Part shown: one piece after another, positions 14,580-19,916 of the stretch
Position numbering within the stretch: position 1 is the first letter of the stretch
How the letters are laid out: each line of letters opens with the position of its first letter
Origin: CAYFZR01 sp046760505 [NCBI: Candidatus Hydrothermarchaeota archaeon]
GTDB taxonomy: Archaea > CAYFZR01
NCBI GenBank assembly: GCA_046760505.1
Contig: JBHIEG010000028.1
Coordinates: forward strand, 1-19,916
DNA length: 19,916 nt
Reading direction: 5' to 3'
The notes under the pieces: model-generated
The model's input: the letters and a program-made list of their open reading frames with translations, nothing else
Databases searched by the model: none
What the model was told of the DNA's origin: nothing
Translations under genes and position numbers: made by a program

Positions 14580-15851
14580 ATGAAAATCATAAGATGGAAT
14601 GATCTTTCTGAAATAGAGAAGGAGAGGATAGTTGACAGGGGAAGGGTAGAATTAACCAGGGCAATAGAAGCGGTGAGATCGATAGTAGATGATGTGAAGA
14701 TCAGGGGAGACAAGGCTCTGATAGATTATACAGAGAAATTCGACGGTGTAAGGCTTAAAGATCTGAGAGTAAGCGAAGAGGAATACGAGGAGGCTTTTTC
14801 TAAAGCAGAGAAGAAACTTATCAGAGCCATAGAAAGCGCCGCCAGGAACATAGAATCCTTTCACAAAAAACAGATTGATGTGGAATACAGAATCATTGAA
14901 GACGGGATAGAACTTAGAAGAATTGCTCGCCCCTTAGAGTCTGTAGGCATCTATGTGCCAGGAGGAAAGGCAGCCTATCCTTCCACTCTTTTGCATGCGG
15001 TTATACCTGCTAGAATAGCAGGGGTGGAAAATATTATAACATGCACTCCTCCCTTCAATGGCTCAATAAACCCATCAATACTGATAGCAGCAAGGATTCT
15101 TGGATTAAAGGAAATTTACAAGGTTGGGGGGGCTCAAGCCATAGCGGGAATGGCTTATGGTACGGAAACAATTAGGAAGGTTGATAAGATCATAGGACCC
15201 GGAAATATATACGTTACCGCTGCTAAAGAACTTGTCAGAGGAACCTGCGATATAGATTTTGTTGCGGGACCCAGCGAAATATTGATTCTCGCAGAAGAAG
15301 GCAATCCAAAATTTATTGCATCAGATCTCCTTGCTCAAGCAGAGCACGATGAATACGCTTGCGTTATAGCATGCGTTTTTGATGAAGAACTTGCTAAGAA
15401 GATTAAATTAGAAACCGAAAGGCTTCTCGAAGATCTATCAAGGAAGGATATAATTACCAAAGCAATGAAAAACGCTAAAATAATCGTTTTCGATAAACTA
15501 AAGGAAGGAATAAATTTCGTCAATAAATTTGCTCCAGAACACCTATCTTTGATGGTAAAAGATCCGGAAGAGGTATTAAAACAGATAAAAAATGCAGGCT
15601 CCATATTCATTGGTGAATACTCTCCAGTAGCAGCAGGGGACTATGCATCTGGCACAAATCATATCTTACCAACCCATGGCATGGCAAGATTCACATCTGG
15701 CATATCGGTAGATGACTTTTTAAAGAAGCCTACCGTACAGAAAATATCAAGGGAAGGTTTGAAGAAATTAAGAGAAACGGTAACGGTACTTGCAAGAACT
15801 GAGGGACTTGAAGCGCATGCAAGATCTGTAGAGATAAGATTTGAGGAATGA
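14580..15851 (+). CDS. hisD: Histidinol dehydrogenase
   Basis: Catalyses the last two steps of histidine synthesis, oxidising L-histidinol to L-histidine with two NAD+. The 423-residue protein keeps the family signature from VGGAQAIAG (182-190) through IIGPGNIYV (204-212) to [13 protein letters not shown] (226-238). Zinc ligands Gln253, His256, Asp354 and His413 and the catalytic pair Glu320-His321 (in FAPEHLSL) are all in place. I use the ATG at 14580, 6 nt after AAAGGTG, not the in-frame GTG at 14571 that lies inside that site. It is first in a plus-strand operon with hisF (3-nt gap) and purP; other his genes are not nearby. Confidence 0.96.
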   Translation: MKIIRWNDLSEIEKERIVDRGRVELTRAIEAVRSIVDDVKIRGDKALIDYTEKFDGVRLKDLRVSEEEYEEAFSKAEKKLIRAIESAARNIESFHKKQIDVEYRIIEDGIELRRIARPLESVGIYVPGGKAAYPSTLLHAVIPARIAGVENIITCTPPFNGSINPSILIAARILGLKEIYKVGGAQAIAGMAYGTETIRKVDKIIGPGNIYVTAAKELVRGTCDIDFVAGPSEILILAEEGNPKFIASDLLAQAEHDEYACVIACVFDEELAKKIKLETERLLEDLSRKDIITKAMKNAKIIVFDKLKEGINFVNKFAPEHLSLMVKDPEEVLKQIKNAGSIFIGEYSPVAAGDYASGTNHILPTHGMARFTSGISVDDFLKKPTVQKISREGLKKLRETVTVLARTEGLEAHARSVEIRFEE

Positions 15852-15854
15852 TGC

Positions 15855-16613
15855 ATGCTTAAAAAGAGAATAATACCCTGTCTGGACGTGAAGGACGGAA
15901 AGGTCGTTAAAGGCATCCATTTTGTAAACTTGAGAGACGCGGGAGATCCTGTGGAACTTGCAATGATGTACAATGAACAAGAGGCAGATGAACTCGTATT
16001 CCTAGACATCACCGCTTCCCATGAGAAGAGGGACATAATGATAAACGTGGTCGAAAAAACCGCGGAGCACGTGTTTATACCTCTAACGGTAGGGGGAGGA
16101 TTAAGGGATCTGGAGGATATCAGAACCGTATTAAAGGCAGGAGCAGACAAAGTCTCCATAAATACCGCTGCGGTTTTAAATCCCGAACTTGTGAGGGAAG
16201 CAAGCAAGAAATTTGGCTCTCAGTGCATTACTGTAGCAATAGATGCCAAAAGAGTCTCTGATAAGAAGTGGGAGGTTTACATATACGGCGGTAGAAAGCC
16301 AACAGGACTCGATGCCTTAAAATGGGGCAAGAAGGTAGAAGAATTAGGTGCAGGAGAAATTCTTTTGACCAGCATGGATAGAGATGGAACAAAGGATGGA
16401 TATGATCTAGAACTTACCAGAACGTTTTCTGAGAATTTAAACATACCGATAATCGCTTCCGGAGGCGCAGGAAATAAAGAACATATATATGAGGCGCTCA
16501 CCTTAGGTAAGGCAGACGCCGCCCTAGCAGCTTCAATATTTCACTATGGAAAATATACGGTGAAGGAGATAAAAGAATATCTGACCTCTAAAGGCGTTCC
16601 GGTTAGAATTTAA
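15855..16613 (+). CDS. hisF: Imidazole glycerol phosphate synthase, cyclase subunit
   Basis: With the glutaminase HisH it converts PRFAR and ammonia to imidazole glycerol phosphate and AICAR. The 252-residue protein is a full (beta/alpha)8 barrel with catalytic Asp11 (PCLDVKDG) and Asp130 (AIDAKR). Its phosphate-binding motifs are TVGGGLRD (78-85) and ASGGAG (201-206), and [13 protein letters not shown] (172-184) is typical of HisF. The start at 15855 is 3 nt after hisD; purP begins 20 nt downstream. HisH is not encoded in the window. The by-product AICAR is the substrate of PurP, the next gene, which makes the operon order biochemically meaningful. Confidence 0.96.
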   Translation: MLKKRIIPCLDVKDGKVVKGIHFVNLRDAGDPVELAMMYNEQEADELVFLDITASHEKRDIMINVVEKTAEHVFIPLTVGGGLRDLEDIRTVLKAGADKVSINTAAVLNPELVREASKKFGSQCITVAIDAKRVSDKKWEVYIYGGRKPTGLDALKWGKKVEELGAGEILLTSMDRDGTKDGYDLELTRTFSENLNIPIIASGGAGNKEHIYEALTLGKADAALAASIFHYGKYTVKEIKEYLTSKGVPVRI

Positions 16614-16633
16614 AGTATATTGGAGTAGTTTTT

Positions 16634-17731
16634 ATGATAGATCGCAAGGATATAGAAAAGGTTCTGGGAGAGTATGATAAAGATAATCTCACGATCGGAG
16701 TTATTGGTAGCCATTCTGCATTAGAAATAGGTTTTGGCGCAAAACAGGAAGGAATGAAGACTGTGGTGGTATGTCAAAAGGGAAGAGAAAGGACCTATAC
16801 AAGGCATTACAGAAATCTTTTCGATCATGTACTCGTATTGGATGAGTTTAAACATATAGTCAATGAGGATAGTCAGGAGTACCTGAGAAAACTGAATACT
16901 ATATTCCTGCCAAACCGGTCTTTTTCTGTCTACGTTGGCTATGATAACATAGAAAATAAATTTCTGATTCCAATGATGGGCAACAGATATATGTTAAGAT
17001 GCGAGGAGAGAGATGTAGAAAAAAATCAGTATTACTTGCTCAAAAAGGCAAAGATCAAAATGCCAAAGATATTTAATGATTATAAAGAGATAGACAGAAC
17101 CGTTATAGTGAAGGTACCTGAAAAGGAGAGAAAGATTGAGAGAGCATTTTTTTACGCCTCTTCTCCGGAAGAATTCGAAAAAAAAGCAAGAGAAAGAATA
17201 GAGAAGGGAGTTATAGATGAAGATCTTAGAAAGGCAACCATAGAAGAGTTTATCGATGGGGCAAAGGTGAATGCAAATTACTTTTATTCTCCAATAACTG
17301 ATGAGATAGATCTACTGGGCTTTGATAGGAGACTGCAAACAAATTTACATGGGGTAGTTGATTTACCGGCGAGAGAACAACTAGAGGCAAATATGCTGGT
17401 TCAAAACATAGAGATAGGGCACATGGGCGCTACATTAAGAGAATCTTTACTGGAGAAGATATTTGAGGAAGGAGAAAAATTCGTAGAAGTCTGTAAAAAA
17501 GAATATCCTCCAGGTATGATAGGTTTATTCGCCCTTCAGGGAGCCATTACAAAGGATTTAGAGTTTTGTGTATTTGATGTTAGTCCCAGAATACCCGGAT
17601 GCCCTTGCGTTGAGCCAACCTCCCCCTATGCAAAATATAAGTACGGAAAGGAGGTGGGACCGGGAAGAAGGGTTGCAATGGAGATAAAACTGGCAGTTGA
17701 GAAGGACAGATTGAGTAGTATTGTCACCTGA
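16634..17731 (+). CDS. purP: Formate-dependent AICAR ligase (FAICAR synthetase)
   Basis: Uses ATP and formate to convert AICAR to FAICAR, the archaeal replacement for the folate-dependent PurH transformylase. The 365-residue protein has the expected GSHSAL segment (25-30), the stretch from LPNRSFSVYVGY (92-103) to IPMMGNRYMLRCEER (112-126), and an ATP-grasp C-terminal part with EEFIDGAKVN, LGFDRRLQTN and FDVSPRIPGCP. The ribosome site TTGGAG (16619-16624) lies about 9 nt before the ATG. It ends the hisD-hisF-purP operon, and a T-run at 17762-17768 may end transcription inside the convergent gene. Confidence is high. Confidence 0.94.
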   Translation: MIDRKDIEKVLGEYDKDNLTIGVIGSHSALEIGFGAKQEGMKTVVVCQKGRERTYTRHYRNLFDHVLVLDEFKHIVNEDSQEYLRKLNTIFLPNRSFSVYVGYDNIENKFLIPMMGNRYMLRCEERDVEKNQYYLLKKAKIKMPKIFNDYKEIDRTVIVKVPEKERKIERAFFYASSPEEFEKKARERIEKGVIDEDLRKATIEEFIDGAKVNANYFYSPITDEIDLLGFDRRLQTNLHGVVDLPAREQLEANMLVQNIEIGHMGATLRESLLEKIFEEGEKFVEVCKKEYPPGMIGLFALQGAITKDLEFCVFDVSPRIPGCPCVEPTSPYAKYKYGKEVGPGRRVAMEIKLAVEKDRLSSIVT

Positions 17732-17743
17732 TTTCCCGAACCC

Positions 17744-18187
17744 TTAGATATGTGTTTTCACTTTTTTTAATCTTCTTTTCGCGTACCAGCAATCATTAAC
17801 TGAGTTTCCAACCAATCCCTGGGCTTTTAAATAAAATAGGGACCTGTAAATATCGTCAAGATCGCATGATACCAGGCGATGTAACCTTTCGGGGTTCATA
17901 CTCTTGGGGTAAACTCTTTGCAGCCATTCCAGTATTTCCTTATCCAACTTGTTTAAACCCATTTTCATCTCCATCTCCAGATGTGTCTTTGGTGTACAAA
18001 TTATGTATTTCGAAGATGTTAAAATTTTAGTAAGCAAATATGCGGTATAATTATCAAAAATAAGGCTTGGCATGCGCAGAATTAATTTCCAATCTCTCGT
18101 CTGATAACTTATCTTCTGAAAATTCTCTTCCATATGGGAATTGAATTTCAATCTATCAGGTATAGACTCTGTGATTACAGGTACCAT
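17744..18187 (-). CDS. Hypothetical protein with possible C-terminal winged helix
   Basis: A 147-residue protein I do not recognise. The C-terminal half (79-125: LNKLDKEILEWLQ, then SMNPERLHRLVSCDLDDIYRSLFYLKAQGLVG) has the spacing of a small winged helix-turn-helix, with a hydrophobic pattern like archaeal MarR/ArsR-type modules. The N-terminal half contains a stretch (33-65) with mixed hydrophobic residues but no clear membrane helix. The tail is basic (RRLKKVK). It lies 18 nt downstream of a small membrane-protein gene in the same direction, and its stop is 12 nt from that of purP on the other strand. No ribosome site precedes the ATG. Gene reality is likely; function unknown. Confidence 0.6.
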   Translation of the reverse strand: MVPVITESIPDRLKFNSHMEENFQKISYQTRDWKLILRMPSLIFDNYTAYLLTKILTSSKYIICTPKTHLEMEMKMGLNKLDKEILEWLQRVYPKSMNPERLHRLVSCDLDDIYRSLFYLKAQGLVGNSVNDCWYAKRRLKKVKTHI

Positions 18188-18205
18188 TTTATCTAAGGTA
18201 CTAAA

Positions 18206-18499
18206 TCATTTCAGCCCCTTAATCACCGGGAGCAGTACATTTTTGTACTTCATTACCGTCCAGTAAAATCCAACTATAAATACCAGAATAGTAGCGGTAT
18301 GAATCGTTTCAGACACGCATATTGGCGTATGTGCTGTGAATGGGTATGCAAGACCTGAAATCAAAAATCCAATACCCAAAAACGCGAATAACTTACTAAA
18401 GGTGCCTCCTCTGTATTCGTAAGCAATACGGAGTATTATTGTTGCACTTAATAGGTCCACAAATGCGTGCAATATCCCTCCAGCAATACCTGGATCCAT
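18206..18499 (-). CDS. Small membrane protein with three predicted helices
   Basis: A 97-residue protein with three hydrophobic segments: about 7-24 (GGILHAFVDLLSATIILR), 34-53 (LFAFLGIGFLISGLAYPF) and 65-84 (IHTATILVFIVGFYWTVMKY). His residues occur in or near helices 1 and 3, which could bind metal or heme, but nothing proves this. I chose the ATG at 18499 because AGGTGA (18505-18510) sits 5 nt before it; a GTG at 18508 lies inside that site. TATA-like stretches occur at 18578-18589 and 18599-18609. I do not recognise the family. Confidence 0.65.
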   Translation of the reverse strand: MDPGIAGGILHAFVDLLSATIILRIAYEYRGGTFSKLFAFLGIGFLISGLAYPFTAHTPICVSETIHTATILVFIVGFYWTVMKYKNVLLPVIKGLK

Positions 18500-18508
18500 A
18501 GGGGTCAC

Positions 18509-18678
18509 CTGTTTCTAACCCCTTTCTTCTCTATCCTTAACCTCTGGAGCGTTTTTTTTCATCCAAGTAAAATGCTATATTATTTATAGTCGTACTCGTA
18601 TTTTATAAGTGTTTTGTAGACAAAAATGATTTATTGTCTGGCAAATTTGTTTCAGACAATTATTCATCCTTCTTTAAA
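18509..18678. other. Intergenic region with dyads and TATA-like elements
   Basis: I see no gene here. On the minus strand there is a hairpin just after the upstream stop (18633-18660), then a T-rich stretch, then two TATA-like elements, CTTATAAAATA (18599-18609) and CTATAAATAATA (18578-18589). The layout suggests a terminator followed by a new promoter. Confidence 0.45.
18633..18660 (-). terminator. Dyad with nested palindrome, possible terminator or operator
   Basis: ATTGTCTG (18633-18640) and CAGACAAT (18653-18660) are perfect 8-bp arms. The 12-nt loop contains the palindrome CAAATTTG (18642-18649). It begins 18 nt after the stop of the upstream minus-strand gene and is followed on that strand by a T-rich run. 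A smaller TTGT/ACAA dyad lies at 18614-18623. Confidence 0.45.
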
Positions 18679-19179
18679 TCATATATTATTCATGGACTCG
18701 TAATTAAGACCTTCTCCATAACTCTTCAATTTTTTTCTATAAACAAAGTAAGTTATTGAAAGAATGATCGTGGCAAATAGATATATTAGCACGTACTCTT
18801 GGACGTTAGCGGCGCCCTCACCTTCATGGACGAATGGAGTCAGCATCAGTTTTAGGATGAAAAACACGGTGGAAATTTCAATCAAGGAAAGTATTAAATC
18901 CGTTCTCCTCTGAAGAAAATGTAGATTTACCCTAAACAATTCTATTGTCATAAAGGATGTCGCAATATGTTTCAAAAAATGTCTCTGCATTTCCAGATTG
19001 TGTATAGGGTGATCGAGCTGGAAGTTTATGATCCAATCCGAAAAGATCCACATAAGGGAGTGGATAATCGTGATCGCTGCGGAAATTCCAATGACTGCCA
19101 GTAATCCTAGTAATAGTATGTTTTCAGGTCTCACCTCACCTAACTTGCCAAAGAAGTCCTGTGTTTTATTTTCAGCCAC
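18679..19179 (-). CDS. PsiE-like integral membrane protein
   Basis: A 166-residue protein with about four hydrophobic segments: 21-45, 72-88, 96-114 and 127-146. The pair FMTIELFR (77-83) and LILSLIEISTVFFILKLML (95-113) resembles the paired Glu-containing helices of the phosphate-starvation-inducible PsiE family. The start is a GTG at 19179 preceded by AGGAGG 9 nt upstream, with TATTATAAA-type promoter sequence at about 19208-19216. Function is unknown even for the family. The neighbouring small membrane protein lies 180 bp downstream, separated by a dyad, so the two may not share a transcript. Family assignment is tentative. Confidence 0.6.
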   Translation of the reverse strand: MAENKTQDFFGKLGEVRPENILLLGLLAVIGISAAITIIHSLMWIFSDWIINFQLDHPIHNLEMQRHFLKHIATSFMTIELFRVNLHFLQRRTDLILSLIEISTVFFILKLMLTPFVHEGEGAANVQEYVLIYLFATIILSITYFVYRKKLKSYGEGLNYESMNNI

Positions 19180-19433
19180 GAAATAGGTCCTCCTTTATTT
19201 AATAGGGTTTATAATAGGTTTATGCGATTTCCTTCCTTACCTTTTACAATCAAGGATAAATATAGATTTTCCCAGATCTAAACCATCTTTCTACCAAATT
19301 AGTCCCAAGTATCATTTGAAATCATGAATGCAATCTAAACACCCAAGAAAAATACATTACGTTTGGAGCAGAGGCTCATCCTTCTCATCGATGGAGGGAA
19401 GAAATCGAATTTTCAAAAATTCTTATTCGAACT
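19180..19433. other. Intergenic region between the PsiE-like gene and the Lys-rich gene
   Basis: I support no gene here. It holds the ribosome site and promoter-like sequence of the downstream GTG-start gene (19188-19216), a second AT-rich element at 19253-19269, and a perfect 7-bp inverted repeat GAATTTT/AAAATTC (19407-19422, 2-nt spacer) shortly after the stop of the upstream gene. Plus-strand open frames in this stretch are compositionally unlikely to be genes. Confidence 0.5.
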
Positions 19434-19670
19434 TCAGGCTTTTGCCACCAGTACTTTCTTTTTCTTCTTTTTCTCCCTCATCTTTTTTATCCATTTTTCT
19501 AATTCAGTTTTACTTATTTTTACTAGATCCTGTTCGTTTTTGCCTTGAGCATGCCATTCTTCCTGCAGAAATTCAAAAAATTCCTTATCAAGTAGATCCT
19601 GCTTGGTGGTTTCATCTAGAATCTCAAATAATCTGTTCCTCTGTCTAATCCAACAAACCATATCAAACAC
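19434..19670 (-). CDS. Small Lys-rich hypothetical protein
   Basis: A 78-residue hydrophilic, mostly helical protein. It is rich in Glu and Lys, with a FFEFLQEEW segment (31-39) and a tail holding a run of six Lys (67-72) after KMRE. No signal peptide or membrane helix is visible. Its ATG overlaps the end of the upstream gene by 8 nt, which supports it as real and cotranscribed. I recognise no family; a nucleic-acid-binding or adaptor role is only a guess from charge. Confidence 0.55.
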   Translation of the reverse strand: MFDMVCWIRQRNRLFEILDETTKQDLLDKEFFEFLQEEWHAQGKNEQDLVKISKTELEKWIKKMREKKKKKKVLVAKA

Positions 19671-19916
19671 CTGCTTTAAGTTTAAGCCAGTTCAATCTCT
19701 CTTCTAACACCTTTAAGAGTTCTTCTCTAACCGGCTTTCCCCTGTATATTTTACCGGTTCCTAACTTATCAACTTCTCTTACTTTATTATTCTTTATCCT
19801 ATTAATTTTTATCCTATCAATTCTTCTCGATAATGTTGCGTCGCCGAAAACATCGCTGATCCACTTCTGAAAATGATTGTTACTGAGATGGTATATCAGA
19901 GAATTCTCATCCACAT
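19663..19916 (-). CDS. C-terminal part of a protein cut by the window edge (DUF5752-like motif)
   Basis: At least 83 residues are visible, with the frame open to the right edge. The segment SLIYHLSNNHFQKWISDVFGD (5-25) carries a His-x(n)-(D/N)F-x-x-W-x-x-DV-x-GD pattern. I associate this with small archaeal domains of the DUF5752 kind, where it normally lies near the end of a longer module. A basic helix-rich part (33-57) and a C-terminal helix follow. A GTG at 19914 could serve as a start, but no upstream sequence is available to test it, and continuation beyond the window is more likely. The downstream 78-residue gene overlaps its stop. Confidence 0.5.
   Translation of the reverse strand, partial: VDENSLIYHLSNNHFQKWISDVFGDATLSRRIDRIKINRIKNNKVREVDKLGTGKIYRGKPVREELLKVLEERLNWLKLKAGV

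Noticed and set aside
15659-16207. Long minus-strand frame (182 codons) across hisD and hisF
   Set aside because: It is antisense to two well-recognised genes with intact catalytic motifs and shows Ser-rich shadow composition.
19328-19648. Plus-strand frames rich in Phe and Ser
   Set aside because: They read the complement of the Lys-rich minus-strand gene; the composition is what an A-rich coding strand gives in antisense, and no ribosome site precedes them.

Overview
The window looks like a piece of an archaeal, probably euryarchaeal, chromosome. The evidence is the archaeal-type PurP (formate-dependent AICAR ligase), a DUF1616 protein, an archaeosortase, AT-rich TATA-like promoters about 25 nt upstream of several starts, strong GGAGG-type ribosome sites, and heavy use of AGA/AGG arginine codons and charged residues. 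I cannot place the lineage more closely without a search. No rRNA, tRNA, CRISPR array or transposase is visible.

Region 1 (about 1-5284, plus strand) is a tight operon for sulfate activation: a ribbon-helix-helix regulator with a symmetric operator-like element before it, ATP sulfurylase (sat), a DHH phosphoesterase, an AlkP-superfamily phosphodiesterase, APS kinase (cysC) and a TauE/SafE-type exporter/importer. Sat and CysC make PAPS. The DHH protein could remove the by-product pAp. No sulfotransferase, APS/PAPS reductase or sulfite reductase is present, so the PAPS user lies elsewhere.

Region 2 (5333-7031, plus strand) has two exported proteins: one ending in an S-layer-C-like segment and one lipoprotein-like protein with a Pro/Glu/Lys spacer. 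Their 3' end meets the next operon head-on with one base between stop codons.

Region 3 (7033-14345, minus strand) is the most unusual part. In transcription order it holds two tandem paralogous membrane-anchored surface proteins (the second carrying an additional N-terminal protein joined through an internal transmembrane hairpin), a CPBP intramembrane protease, an archaeosortase, an EpsI-like protein, a Thr/Ser-rich small membrane protein and a DUF1616 protein. Several genes overlap or abut. I read it as a cell-surface protein processing and anchoring locus with its own candidate clients.

Region 4 (14580-17731, plus strand) is hisD-hisF-purP. HisF releases AICAR and PurP consumes it, so the operon couples histidine and purine synthesis.

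Region 5 (17744-19916, minus strand) holds short poorly characterised genes: a possible winged-helix protein, a three-helix membrane protein, a PsiE-like membrane protein, a Lys-rich 78-residue protein and a protein cut by the right edge. Dyad symmetries lie in the gaps between them.
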